A stretch of 50,372 nucleotides of DNA, from IMG/VR virus record IMGVR_UViG_3300027759_000126, positions 1 to 50,372 of that record; one strand, written 5' to 3'. Below are positions 5,410 through 14,320 of this stretch, one piece after another. Origin of the DNA: a virus. The stretch's first letter is position 1. Each line of letters begins with the position of its first letter. The notes beneath the pieces were generated by a model. It ran no database searches and was not told the DNA's origin. It was given only the letters and a program-made list of their open reading frames with translations. The position numbers and the translations under genes are program-made.

Positions 5410-8400
5410 ATGGCTATAGTATATTCATATCCATTAAATGATGATATAAAATCATTAGACGAATTAGTAGGTACTACAAAGAAAAGTATTAACGGTGAAA
5501 ATAGAACTGTTACTAGAAATTTTTTGTTATCTGATTTGGCTAATTTCTTTATATCAAATGGTGGAATACAAAAAACACTACAATTAACCACTAACAATAC
5601 TAGTGGACCTGCTACTTTAAATCAAGAAACAGGTGTACTTAATATACCAAACTATTCTACAGGTAGTTTAGTAACTCCATCACCATTAACTAAGGTAGAT
5701 GATACTAATATTACATTAACTTTAGGAGGAACACCTAATACTTCTTTGTTACAAAGTGTTAGTCTTACACTTGGTTGGACAGGAACTTTAGCGGATTCTA
5801 GAATTGCAAGTGCATCTATATGGAACGCGAAACAAAATGCAATTACTACAGGTACTAATCTACAGTATTTAAGGGGAGATTTATCTTTAGCTACATTTCC
5901 AACAAATGTATCTTCATTTACTAATGATTCAGGATATATTACAAACTCTGCTTTATCTGCATATCTTCCATTAACAGGTGGAAATATGACCGGTACTATC
6001 AATTGGAACCAGCAAAATGGTAATGGAATTATATGGTCTACGGCATCAGACGGAGCTTCAATTAGATTTTATAGCACAGGAGATACTGATCCAGACACAA
6101 GACTTGAATTTAATATAGCTGATAATAATACTGAATATTTCAGATGGACTGCCAGCCCCTTTATTGGAACTATTTACGAAATAATGAGGTTAGCGCCAAC
6201 CACACTTGGTTCTGGTAGTGCTATTTTAACTATTTCAGGAAAAGTAGTCGCAAATTCATTTGAAAAATCAGGAGGTAATAATAATCAAATACTCGCAGCT
6301 GATGGTTCAGTAATAACAGCAGGAACAAATATAACAATATCTGGTGGTACTATATCATCAACAGGCGGTGGGGGTGGTGGAAGTGTTACCGCAGTAACAG
6401 CAACAAGTCCTATAACATCGAGTGGTGGAACTACTCCAGTTATATCAACATCTATGTCAACTAACAAGTTGATAGGTAGAAGTACAACTGGTACTGGTGT
6501 TATGGAAGAAATAACTATTGGTAGTGGACTAACATTATCAGGAGGAACATTAACTAATACAGCCAATGCTACACCAACAGGATATTACATAGCGATATCA
6601 GATAGTACAACACAAGATAATCCTACAGCAAATATTCCAAGGGCAGTTAAATTTAATACTACTGATTTATCAAATGGGTTTTCTTTACAAACACAAACTG
6701 CTGTATTTACAGGAACTATAAATAATGGTGGTGCTGGTGCAGGAACTGTGTTAAATGTTACAAGTGTTACATCAGGAACATTAAAAGTAGGAATGGTGCT
6801 AACAGGCGGAAGTATAACTGCTGGTACATTTATATCTGCATTTACAAGCGGAACAGGTGGAACAGGAACTTATGTAGTGTCAGTATCTCAACTTAGAACA
6901 TCTGCTACATATACGGGAACAATGACTTCTCAAATTGTAGTTTCTAATACAGGAATTTATAATTTGCAGTTTTCATCTCAAATGGATAAGTCAGATGCTG
7001 GTGTTGATTATGTACATTTTTGGTTGAGAAGAAATGGAGTTGATGTAACTTCAAGTGCAGGAATTATTTCATTACAAGGTAATGCACCTGCGTATATGAT
7101 GGCTGCTTGGAATTATCTCATAGAATTAGTAGCGGGTGATATAATAGAGTTGTATTGGGCGAGTGCAGATATTAACATGTCAATTATAAATGAAACTGTT
7201 CAGACAAGTCCATTTGCACATCCAGCCGTACAATCTACTATATTGACTGTTACACAACAATCAGGCATAATGGCTGGTACAGGTATAACAGGATTAGGTG
7301 TAAGTGGTAGTATCCAAACCGGAGCAACGCAAACTTTAACAACTGGGCAAAGTGGAACTAACTTTGGTATAACGTCAAGTGGTAATATACAAACATTTAA
7401 TTTGCCGACAGCATCTGCTACTAATAGAGGTGCATTATCTTCAACAGACTGGACAACATTTAATAACAAACCAAACACGTCAGCGGTAGTAACTTTAGTC
7501 GGAAATCAAACCATAACAGGTACAAAGTCTTTTAATACAACTGATAATAATGGCATAAACATAAACACAATTGGCGATGAATTAAATCCTATTGGATTAT
7601 CTATAGTCACTTCTACAGGGGTTGGTGGTGGTACTCCAATAGGTCTTAAAGTCAATGGGGCAGGTTCAGACAATGTTACTGCGCAAATCATATCTAATGT
7701 TGATAATACCGCATTAAGTGTTACTGGTGGTCTTGTTGGTGTTAATGTTTCTGGATTAGAATATGGTGTATCGGCAACTGGTGATACTGGTGTATACGGC
7801 ACCGGTCCATACACTGGCGGAACGTTTTATAGTGCTAGTGGTTATGGAGTAGAAGCTACTAGTCCTAATGGAATAGGTGGTGTTTTTACTGGTTTGATAG
7901 GGAGTCAGTTTAATACGTATAATAATGGAACAGGAATAGAAATAGATATTACTGGTGTAAATAAAACAGGGTTATTGATAAATACTACTACTAGTTCTAG
8001 TGGTTACCCATTTAAATTGGTTAGAGATGCAACAACTATAACATCAATAAATAATTTAGGAACATTATCTATTCAATCGTCTGGTAGTACAGGAGCTAGT
8101 TTTCAAGGTGTAGCCGTTGGAGTTTCTAGTGCAGCAAGTAATTCAGGTAGTGGTATTGCATATAGTGCGGAAGTAGAATCAGGTCAAATAGGTTATTATA
8201 GTTACTCTAGTACAACTAATGCAAGAGGAGTAGTTGTAGAATTTGAGGAAGGCGGCAGTGGTTCCGCATTTTTAGGTTATGCTTGGGATAATGGGGCTGA
8301 GACTACTACTATTAGATCGTCAATAGATTATACAGGGAATGCTGTATTTAAAACAGTTTCAATAGGTGGATCCTCTACACAGTACTTAAGAGCAGATGGA

Positions 8401-8934
8401 TCAACCAATACATTAGCGTCTATAGTTACATCAGTAACGGGAACTGCTCCAGTATCTGTAGCAACAGGAACAACTACTCCTGTCATATCTATGGCAGCAG
8501 CTACGACATCTGTAAACGGTTATCTAACTTCAACAGACTGGACTACGTTTAATGGAAAATTAGATACTAATACATGGGTAGATTATTCTACTACATCAAC
8601 AATAATTGGTTGGACTACATTTACACAAAAAACAATTAGATATTTAGTAGTTGGTAAAATGTTAACAGTACAGTATTTTATATCAGGTACGTCTAACAGT
8701 ACAACAACATCTTTTACAATACCTCAAACCTCCGCTAATATAACAGGTATGATTTGGAGTAATAATAATCAATCGCAAAACAATGCAATTAGTTATATGG
8801 GGTATGCTAATATTCCTAACTCATCATCAACAATAAGTTTTGGATATTATCCAACAGGAGCAAGTATAACTTCTACTTGGACTGCAAGTGGAACAAAATA
8901 TATAAGAGGAACAATAACAATAGAACTACCATAA
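5410..8934 (+). CDS. Large tail fibre / receptor-binding protein
   Basis: 1174 residues, Gly/Ser/Thr/Asn rich throughout. An N-terminal anchor resembles the 243-residue fibre just upstream. Typical fibre repeats follow: [10 protein letters not shown] near 290, [10 protein letters not shown] near 679, TQYLRADGS near 988 and [10 protein letters not shown] near 1042. Around 392-620 is a jelly-roll domain of C1q-like type ([39 protein letters not shown]). A Gly/Thr-rich VGM-type module of about 70 residues is inserted within it at nt 6709-6927. The last 120 residues form another beta domain ([15 protein letters not shown]). No intramolecular chaperone motif was recognised. Probably the main host-range determinant. 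Confidence 0.85.
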   Translation: MAIVYSYPLNDDIKSLDELVGTTKKSINGENRTVTRNFLLSDLANFFISNGGIQKTLQLTTNNTSGPATLNQETGVLNIPNYSTGSLVTPSPLTKVDDTNITLTLGGTPNTSLLQSVSLTLGWTGTLADSRIASASIWNAKQNAITTGTNLQYLRGDLSLATFPTNVSSFTNDSGYITNSALSAYLPLTGGNMTGTINWNQQNGNGIIWSTASDGASIRFYSTGDTDPDTRLEFNIADNNTEYFRWTASPFIGTIYEIMRLAPTTLGSGSAILTISGKVVANSFEKSGGNNNQILAADGSVITAGTNITISGGTISSTGGGGGGSVTAVTATSPITSSGGTTPVISTSMSTNKLIGRSTTGTGVMEEITIGSGLTLSGGTLTNTANATPTGYYIAISDSTTQDNPTANIPRAVKFNTTDLSNGFSLQTQTAVFTGTINNGGAGAGTVLNVTSVTSGTLKVGMVLTGGSITAGTFISAFTSGTGGTGTYVVSVSQLRTSATYTGTMTSQIVVSNTGIYNLQFSSQMDKSDAGVDYVHFWLRRNGVDVTSSAGIISLQGNAPAYMMAAWNYLIELVAGDIIELYWASADINMSIINETVQTSPFAHPAVQSTILTVTQQSGIMAGTGITGLGVSGSIQTGATQTLTTGQSGTNFGITSSGNIQTFNLPTASATNRGALSSTDWTTFNNKPNTSAVVTLVGNQTITGTKSFNTTDNNGININTIGDELNPIGLSIVTSTGVGGGTPIGLKVNGAGSDNVTAQIISNVDNTALSVTGGLVGVNVSGLEYGVSATGDTGVYGTGPYTGGTFYSASGYGVEATSPNGIGGVFTGLIGSQFNTYNNGTGIEIDITGVNKTGLLINTTTSSSGYPFKLVRDATTITSINNLGTLSIQSSGSTGASFQGVAVGVSSAASNSGSGIAYSAEVESGQIGYYSYSSTTNARGVVVEFEEGGSGSAFLGYAWDNGAETTTIRSSIDYTGNAVFKTVSIGGSSTQYLRADGSTNTLASIVTSVTGTAPVSVATGTTTPVISMAAATTSVNGYLTSTDWTTFNGKLDTNTWVDYSTTSTIIGWTTFTQKTIRYLVVGKMLTVQYFISGTSNSTTTSFTIPQTSANITGMIWSNNNQSQNNAISYMGYANIPNSSSTISFGYYPTGASITSTWTASGTKYIRGTITIELP

Positions 8935-8935
8935 T

Positions 8936-9112
8936 ATGACAAACTTAGATAAGATTCTAGAAAAAGTAATATCTCGTAAATTATCGGTATTTATAATTGC
9001 ATGTGTAGGTTTGTTTTTAGGTAATTTAACATCGACTGACTGGGTTATAATAGCAACTGCCTATGTGAGTATTCAAGGATTTACTGACATAATATTAAAA
9101 ATTAAACAATAA
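8936..9112 (+). CDS. Holin-like protein, two membrane spans
   Basis: 58 residues, translated directly (MTNLDKILEKVISRK at the start). Two hydrophobic segments, LSVFIIACVGLFLG (about 17-30) and DWVIIATAYVSIQGF (about 35-49), are separated by a short polar turn. The pattern of RK before span one and a W-x-x-x-x-x-x-Y-V-x-x-Q-G span two is common among small phage holins. It starts just after the fibre gene and its stop overlaps the next start (TAATG). Neighbouring lysin and spanin candidates support a lysis role. Confidence 0.7.
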   Translation: MTNLDKILEKVISRKLSVFIIACVGLFLGNLTSTDWVIIATAYVSIQGFTDIILKIKQ

Positions 9113-9303
9113 TGGATCAATGTTCTATTCGCGTATACATGTTAAACGCACTAACCTTAATAATGAGTTTTACCAACTTGGAAGTAATACTAAAAATTAT
9201 GTTATTGATTATATCAATAGTGTATACCTCGATGAAAATATATGATTGGATAAATATTAAATTAAATAATAAACATGATTATAACGATAAAGAGACTTTA
9301 TAA
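9112..9303 (+). CDS. Small membrane protein of the lysis cassette
   Basis: 63 residues. Hydrophobic stretches cover about residues 9-41 (LNALTLIMSF, then VILKIMLLIISIVYTS), followed by a charged tail (KLNNKHDYNDKETL). It could be a second holin, an antiholin or a pinholin-type partner of the 8936-9112 product. Start codon overlaps the holin stop, and its own 3' end overlaps the start of the next gene by 29 nt, so expression is probably coupled. Confidence 0.6.
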   Translation: MDQCSIRVYMLNALTLIMSFTNLEVILKIMLLIISIVYTSMKIYDWINIKLNNKHDYNDKETL

Positions 9304-9658
9304 GTCAGATAATTCTACTATAGGTGAAATGACTATAGATGGCAAATGGGAGTGTTATACATTAGAAGACAAGGAAAGAGATGTTAAGATAAAAAGTGAA
9401 ACAGCTATTCCTAAAGGTACTTACAAAGTAATAATAAATCAATCAAATAGATTTAAGAAATTATTACCTTTAGTATTAAATGTACCTAATTTTGAAGGAA
9501 TACGTATACACCCAGGTAATACTAATCACGATACAGAAGGTTGTATATTAGTAGGTAGAACTAGATCCAAAGATTTTATAGGTCAATCAAGAAAAGCTTT
9601 TGAATCTTTATTTGCAAAAATGAAATTAGCGAAAGAAATAACTTTAACTATATCGTAA
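9275..9658 (+). CDS. DUF5675-type protein, candidate cell-wall enzyme
   Basis: 127 residues. The block RIHPGNTNHDTEGCILVG (about 77-94) is the hallmark of the phage family I know as DUF5675. His79 and Cys90 are spaced somewhat like the histidine and catalytic cysteine of YkuD L,D-transpeptidases (H, then S/T-x-G-C), which suggests a cysteine-based peptidoglycan activity; this is inference. The rest is small, beta-rich and lacks a signal peptide, so export would rely on the holin. Placed between holin-type genes and a spanin candidate, with no other endolysin visible in the window. Confidence 0.7.
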   Translation: MIITIKRLYKSDNSTIGEMTIDGKWECYTLEDKERDVKIKSETAIPKGTYKVIINQSNRFKKLLPLVLNVPNFEGIRIHPGNTNHDTEGCILVGRTRSKDFIGQSRKAFESLFAKMKLAKEITLTIS

Positions 9659-10188
9659 TGAAAAATCAAGATAGAAATTGGATATTATATTGGATAACAG
9701 TAACATTATTCACTGCGTTTGTTTTAATAGTATCTTCTTGTGCTTCAAGAAAAGTAATAGTAGATAAAATAGATATTAAAAAAGATAGTATAGTAGAAAC
9801 AAAAGTTTCACTTATAAGTCAAGAAAATGAAAAAAAATCAGATTCTACAAGTATAGTGATAACTAATGAAAATGATGAATTAACAATAATTCCAATAGAT
9901 ACTACAAAAGAAATAAGTGTAAACGGAGTTCTTTATAAAAATGTAATTATAAACTTCAAAAAAAATAAAACTAATGTTTCATATTCTAACAAAAATAAAA
10001 CGTCTTATACGAAGTCTAAGGATTCGACGAGTACTAATAAGATAGTTAAGAAAGAAGTTTTAAAAACAAAAGAAAAGAAAATAAATAAAAAACAAAATTA
10101 CTGGGTATTTATATTACCTATATTAGTATTAATAATATTATATTTATTATGGCAAAACAGACAGTGGTTGCTAAAAAAGTTACTGTAA
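9658..10188 (+). CDS. Candidate unimolecular spanin (lipoprotein plus C-terminal anchor)
   Basis: 176 residues. A hydrophobic N-terminus (YWITVTLFTAFVLIV) ends in the lipobox VSSC with Cys28, so an outer-membrane lipoprotein is expected. The middle is polar, Lys/Ser/Thr rich, with beta-prone SIV-type stretches. Residues about 147-165 (YWVFILPILVLIILYLLW) form a C-terminal transmembrane helix. A lipobox at one end and an anchor at the other is the topology of T1 gp11-type u-spanins, which fuse inner and outer membranes at lysis. Position in the lysis cassette supports this. Confidence 0.65.
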   Translation: MKNQDRNWILYWITVTLFTAFVLIVSSCASRKVIVDKIDIKKDSIVETKVSLISQENEKKSDSTSIVITNENDELTIIPIDTTKEISVNGVLYKNVIINFKKNKTNVSYSNKNKTSYTKSKDSTSTNKIVKKEVLKTKEKKINKKQNYWVFILPILVLIILYLLWQNRQWLLKKLL

Positions 10189-10280
10189 AAGTATCTAGAC
10201 CAGGAGTTCACTCTAAAACTAAAACTTCTAAATTAAAAACTTCTAAGTTATATACAAAGAAGTATAGAGGACAAGGTTAG
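10149..10280 (+). CDS. 43-aa basic phage peptide
   Basis: Translated directly: starts MAKQTVVAKKVTVKVSRPG and ends YTKKYRGQG. About one residue in three is Lys or Arg. The VHSKTKTSK, KTSK and YRGQG pattern matches a tiny protein seen repeatedly in aquatic phage genomes, usually unannotated. It overlaps the end of the spanin candidate by 40 nt in another frame. Nucleic-acid binding is plausible from charge; no evidence beyond that. Confidence 0.65.
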   Translation: MAKQTVVAKKVTVKVSRPGVHSKTKTSKLKTSKLYTKKYRGQG

Positions 10281-10299
10281 TAAAAAACTCTACAAACAA

Positions 10300-10320
10300 G
10301 TGATATATAGACTATATCAA
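10300..10320 (+). promoter_or_regulatory. Dyad operator candidate before groEL
   Basis: GTGATA, 6 nt, CTATATCAA, containing the dyad TGATATA-N5-TATATCA (a perfect 7-bp inverted repeat). Same core, spacing and distance to the ATG (17 nt) as the site at 3725-3745. It suggests that groEL starts a separately controlled unit. Confidence 0.55.
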
Positions 10321-10337
10321 TCTAATTAAATAAAATT

Positions 10338-11882
10338 ATGTCAGACGCTATAGTCAAAAATCTTAGTTTCGGAAAAGAAGCCAGTGATAAAGTATTTGCT
10401 GGTATTGAAAAATTAACTAGAGCAGTTAGTTCTACGTTAGGGGCAAGTGGTAAGTGTGTTTTATTAGAAGACTCTTCTGGAAGACCAGTTATTACAAAAG
10501 ATGGTGTTACTGTTGCTGATTCTATTATATTATTAGATCCTGTTGAAAATATGGGAGCTACATTACTTAAAGAAGCAGCAAGAAAAACAGTTAGAGAAGC
10601 AGGTGATGGAACAACCACCGCTACTGTATTAGCACATGCAATACTAAAGAATGCTTTTGCAGTTAAAAATCCTAACACTAGGCAAATAAAAGAAGGTATA
10701 AATAAAGCGGTTGAAAAAGTAATAGAATATCTAGAAATGAATTCTATACAAGTAGACGATGATATGTTGGATCAAATAGCAACTATATCAACTAACAATG
10801 ATACAATACTTGGTAAACTTGTTGGTGATGCTTTTAGATCAGTTGGAAATACTGGTATTGTTATGATGGAAACATCTCAAGATCCAGAATGTAGTTTACA
10901 AGTTGTAGAAGGTGTTCAATGTAGTATGGGTTTAACAAATACTCATTTTATAACTAATCAAAAGAGTAAGACGGCAGAATTAGATAATCCATTGGTATTA
11001 TTAGTTGAATCTCCAATAGAAAGTATAAGACAAATACAGTCGGTACTTGAGTATGTTATAAAGAATAATAAGTCATTACTTATTATAGGTGATATGGAAC
11101 AAGGAGTATTATCTGCTTTAGCAATGAACAAGTCTAAAGGTAATATAAAGATAAATGTTATTGATGCTCCTGTTTATGGAATAAATAAAAGAGAGATATT
11201 AGATGACTTAGCTTTATTGACAGGTGCTACTATTATAAATGAAGATCTTGGAGATGACTTAGATTTAATACAACCAGAATTCTTAGGAACATGTATTAAA
11301 AGTATAACAAATCACGAAGAAACAATACTTCACGTAGGTGAAACAAAACCAGAAGTTTTAGAGATTATAGAAGAAGTTAAAAAGTCTTTATTAGAAAATA
11401 ATCCAAACTATGTGGTTATAAAACTTGAAAAAAGATTAGCGCGTTTAACTGCTAAAATAGCTGTAGTTAAAGTTGGTGCTGGTTCTGAAATAGAATTAAA
11501 AGAAAAAGCAGATAGAATAGAAGATGCTATTTGTGCAACTAAAGCAGCTATTAAAGAAGGTATTGTTCCAGGTGGTGGAATTGCTTTATTAAATGCTTCT
11601 CATATTGTAGATTCATTTTCAATTGGTGAAGAGATTTTATTAGATTCAATTAAAGCACCATTTAAAACTATATTAGATAATGCCGGTATAGACGATGTAC
11701 CAATAGAAATAATATCTAAATCTGGTTATGGTCTTAATGTTATAACTGGTCAAACTGTTAAAATGATTAATGCAGGTATTATTGATCCTTTATTAGTTAC
11801 TAAAAGTGCATTAAGAAATGCTGCATCTGTAGCAACTACAATATTATCAACTGATTGTGTAATTAATAACTTAAGAGCATAA
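10338..11882 (+). CDS. groEL: Phage-encoded GroEL chaperonin
   Basis: 514 residues, about 30 shorter than typical bacterial GroEL and lacking the C-terminal Gly-Gly-Met tail. Nucleotide-binding blocks are intact: ITKDGVTV (Asp55), GDGTTT (Asp90), and IEDA with Asp396, matching the three catalytic aspartates of E. coli GroEL (52, 87, 398); VPGGG is at 410-414 and the IIDP adenine-pocket Asp at 483. It should therefore hydrolyse ATP and form a ring, presumably folding the capsid or other virion proteins in the cytosol. It overlaps groES by one base (TAATG). A leader with the dyad operator lies upstream. Divergent apical-domain residues suggest adaptation to phage clients or to a dedicated co-chaperonin. 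Confidence 0.95.
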   Translation: MSDAIVKNLSFGKEASDKVFAGIEKLTRAVSSTLGASGKCVLLEDSSGRPVITKDGVTVADSIILLDPVENMGATLLKEAARKTVREAGDGTTTATVLAHAILKNAFAVKNPNTRQIKEGINKAVEKVIEYLEMNSIQVDDDMLDQIATISTNNDTILGKLVGDAFRSVGNTGIVMMETSQDPECSLQVVEGVQCSMGLTNTHFITNQKSKTAELDNPLVLLVESPIESIRQIQSVLEYVIKNNKSLLIIGDMEQGVLSALAMNKSKGNIKINVIDAPVYGINKREILDDLALLTGATIINEDLGDDLDLIQPEFLGTCIKSITNHEETILHVGETKPEVLEIIEEVKKSLLENNPNYVVIKLEKRLARLTAKIAVVKVGAGSEIELKEKADRIEDAICATKAAIKEGIVPGGGIALLNASHIVDSFSIGEEILLDSIKAPFKTILDNAGIDDVPIEIISKSGYGLNVITGQTVKMINAGIIDPLLVTKSALRNAASVATTILSTDCVINNLRA

Positions 11883-12142
11883 TGAAAGCGATAGGTAGAT
11901 GTTTAATTATAGAGAAAATAAAAGAAGGTACTGCTTCTACAAAAGGTGGTCTTTTACTTGCAGAGAATCAAAGAGAAGATATTAGATATGTGGAAGCGAA
12001 AGTATTACGCATAGGTGATGAAGTTGTTGGTGTTAAAGAACAAGACATTATATTCTTTGATAGACATGCTGGTCATAAAATAGAAATAGATAAAAATACT
12101 TATCATATTATAAAATTACAAGATGTAGTTGTTGTATTATGA
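11882..12142 (+). CDS. groES: Phage-encoded GroES co-chaperonin
   Basis: 86 residues, about 10 shorter than bacterial GroES. The start GRCLIIEKI, the mobile-loop motif GGLLLAENQ (about 22-30, equivalent to the GGIVL loop that docks on GroEL) and the C-terminal beta strands around HKIEI and VVVVL fit the GroES fold. The roof-loop region is shortened. It begins on the groEL stop and its own stop overlaps the next start (ATGA), so the chaperonin pair and the winged-helix gene are translationally coupled. Confidence 0.9.
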   Translation: MKAIGRCLIIEKIKEGTASTKGGLLLAENQREDIRYVEAKVLRIGDEVVGVKEQDIIFFDRHAGHKIEIDKNTYHIIKLQDVVVVL

Positions 12143-12579
12143 TAAAGTTAGAAGCAAGTGATATAAAAGATCTTTCATTATTAAAACATTATAGAATAAT
12201 AAGAAAGTGGGCTTGTAAGAATAACGATCTAACCGATGCAGATCTAGAGTTACTAATATACTTAGATTGTATGGATTTCTTTACTAAACAAGATTTTAAA
12301 ATAGGTACTTACGCATACAGTTGGAATAATAGACGTTGGAACGATTTGTTAAAGAATGGTTGGATAGTAGTTTGGAGAGAAAGAGACTACGTTACCAGAA
12401 AATACAACATATATAAAGTTTCTTTTAAATGTAAACAACTTATAAGTAAAATGTACCGTATAATGCTTGGTAAAGAAGATATACCAACAAGTAGAAGAAA
12501 TACGTTAATGAATGGTAAAACATATACTAATACTGTTTCTATAGTAGCAATAGAAAACGCTAATAATGATAAAAAATAA
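12139..12579 (+). CDS. Winged-helix DNA-binding protein
   Basis: 146 residues. YRIIRKWACKNNDLTDADLELL is followed by a compact helical stretch and RRWNDLLKNGWIVVWRER, a recognition-helix-plus-wing pattern as in MarR-like and phage regulator families. I have seen this arrangement in aquatic phage genomes without a known role. The basic C-terminus (KCKQLISKMYRIML) could add DNA contacts. Coupled to groES by a 4-nt overlap. A natural candidate to bind the dyad sites at 3725 and 10300, but that link is only inference. Confidence 0.65.
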   Translation: MIKLEASDIKDLSLLKHYRIIRKWACKNNDLTDADLELLIYLDCMDFFTKQDFKIGTYAYSWNNRRWNDLLKNGWIVVWRERDYVTRKYNIYKVSFKCKQLISKMYRIMLGKEDIPTSRRNTLMNGKTYTNTVSIVAIENANNDKK

Positions 12580-12584
12580 ATAAC

Positions 12585-13091
12585 ATGGGAATATGGCAAC
12601 AAGCAATTGCAAATCGTCAAGCTAGAATTGCAAATCAAGGTATTATGGATAACTCTGCTGGTTTTAATAATAGTAGATTTTTAAACCAAAGATCACAACA
12701 AGGTAGTATTGGAAATGCTTTACGCGCAGCACAAAATGGTATGTCAGCGATGGGTATGGGAGGACTTCAAAGTGGGGTAGTTGGTTCAATTATGCGAGGT
12801 AGAAATATTGGAAATCAAAATCAATTATCACCAACAAGTATAAACCCAAACGCTTTTAATACTGGCACTGTTGGACAAGTGTTTAATCAAAACTATATAG
12901 ATCCTGTTTTATCACAGAAAAAATCAAGTCCAATTAAACAAACTATAGATAATTCAGTAGATCCATTAACAGGTCAATTTATAGATCCAACTATTGGTCA
13001 AGGTATTAATCCCGACATAGTTGGTCCAGTACCTCCACCAGTAGGAGTTGAACAAAACACAACGGTTCCTTACGAAATAAACAATCAATAA
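12585..13091 (+). CDS. Low-complexity Gln/Asn/Gly-rich virion-type protein
   Basis: 168 residues. The N-terminal part is helical and Gln/Ala rich (WQQAIANRQARIANQG), the middle Gly/Met/Asn rich, the end Pro/Val rich. It carries the recurring KKSSPIKQ motif near residue 109. There is no enzyme signature. Composition and its place among basic small proteins suggest a minor structural or internal protein. No family recognised. Confidence 0.6.
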   Translation: MGIWQQAIANRQARIANQGIMDNSAGFNNSRFLNQRSQQGSIGNALRAAQNGMSAMGMGGLQSGVVGSIMRGRNIGNQNQLSPTSINPNAFNTGTVGQVFNQNYIDPVLSQKKSSPIKQTIDNSVDPLTGQFIDPTIGQGINPDIVGPVPPPVGVEQNTTVPYEINNQ

Positions 13092-13093
13092 TT

Positions 13094-13312
13094 ATGAATT
13101 TAGATATTAGAAAACACCCAATCACTAGGGAAGATAAAGAAGCAGCTTTACAAGGCGTTGGAGCAAATGCTTTATGGAATGGACCATTTGATACTACGGC
13201 ATTACCTAAAGGTAAAGGTAGTAGCAGTGGAAAAGATGGTATTATATTAAATAATATAAAACCAAGTTATAACGGTTTACCTATAACCGAAAAAGCTAAA
13301 GGTCGTTATTAA
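13094..13312 (+). CDS. Hypothetical 72-aa protein
   Basis: 72 residues, with a polar N-terminus (RKHPITREDKEAALQGVGANAL) and a Gly/Lys/Ser segment. No membrane span. The stop (TAATG) overlaps the start of the 13312 gene by one base. Likely expressed with the basic protein cluster 12585-14284. No family recognised. Confidence 0.6.
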   Translation: MNLDIRKHPITREDKEAALQGVGANALWNGPFDTTALPKGKGSSSGKDGIILNNIKPSYNGLPITEKAKGRY

Positions 13313-13929
13313 TGTCACTTAATATATTAAAAAGAAACTCTAGTTCTCCTTTTCATCTACAAAGAAGTATGGTAGATCAAGGTGGAGAAGGTGGAGCATA
13401 CGAATCTGGTGGATATACTGGAAAAAGTGACTATGTTGATAGTGGTATTGGCGATGCGATAGCTTCTTTTGGTAAAGTAATCGGTGCTGGTATACAATCT
13501 AGAACTGCTAGTGATAAAAACGATGCTAACGTTAATAAAGAAGCACGTTTAGAAAAAAGATCTACTAGAATAGAAGGAAAAAAAGATAAAGCTACAACGG
13601 CAGGTAATACTGACAAAGCAACTAGGTTAGATGATAGAAATAAAAGAGTAGAAGCAAGAAAAGAAAAAACTACTGCAGAAATAAAAAAATATAACGAATC
13701 TCAAAAACCTACTGCAAAAAGTGATATTGCTCCTGTTAAAGACGAAGTAAAAGCTATTCCTTCGGCAGCTACTGCTAAAACTACTGAAGAAAGAAAAGAA
13801 ACACTTGTAAATAATGGTACAATAACCAAAAGCTACGAAGAAAAGAAAAAAGATAGGGAAAATGAAATCAAAGGAATAACCCCTATTAAACAGAGGAGAT
13901 CAGGTAAATATAAATTAACTAAAAAATAA
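13312..13929 (+). CDS. Basic charged protein with helical repeats
   Basis: 205 residues. The start contains the SSSPFHLQ motif, then a Gly-rich stretch. From about residue 65 comes a long Lys/Arg/Glu/Ala-rich region with a near-repeat (KEARLEKRSTRIEGKKDK and TRLDDRNKRVEARKEK), probably a charged single helix or coiled coil. The tail is GKYKLTKK. Might be a minor virion or DNA-binding protein. No enzyme motif. Confidence 0.65.
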   Translation: MSLNILKRNSSSPFHLQRSMVDQGGEGGAYESGGYTGKSDYVDSGIGDAIASFGKVIGAGIQSRTASDKNDANVNKEARLEKRSTRIEGKKDKATTAGNTDKATRLDDRNKRVEARKEKTTAEIKKYNESQKPTAKSDIAPVKDEVKAIPSAATAKTTEERKETLVNNGTITKSYEEKKKDRENEIKGITPIKQRRSGKYKLTKK

Positions 13930-13939
13930 ATTTAATAGT

Positions 13940-14284
13940 ATGTTACAACCTAAGAAAAAAAGAAATCCAAGTCAAGAAGGTCCTGCTGGAAGTTATATGA
14001 TTGGTTTACCTAAAAGTGTACTTGCTGAACAAGCAAAAACAATGAAAGAAGCATCTAGTGGTCCAAGATATAAAATACTAAAAGATGGTTCAGGTATTTC
14101 TACTACTACTAAAACACCTCTTAACCAAAAAAAGAAGATTGTAGAAAAAGGTAGTTATGAAAAAGGTAAAGTAGAAAAATACGCGTCTAAATCAACAATG
14201 ATGAAACACGAAAAAAAAGAGACTAAGTCTTTTGAAAAAAAGGAGGGTAAAAAACCATCTCCAACTAAAATGAAAAAATGTTAA
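13940..14284 (+). CDS. Lys-rich hypothetical protein
   Basis: 114 residues, extremely lysine rich (KKKRNPSQEG near the start; KMKKC end) and probably largely disordered. A GSYMIGLPKSVLAEQAK segment may be an ordered helix. The SPTK motif near the C-terminus weakly resembles the SP motif of neighbours. DNA condensation or scaffolding is possible from charge only. Confidence 0.6.
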   Translation: MLQPKKKRNPSQEGPAGSYMIGLPKSVLAEQAKTMKEASSGPRYKILKDGSGISTTTKTPLNQKKKIVEKGSYEKGKVEKYASKSTMMKHEKKETKSFEKKEGKKPSPTKMKKC

Positions 14285-14320
14285 CAACTAAACTATTATA
14301 AATAAAAAACAATAAAACAA

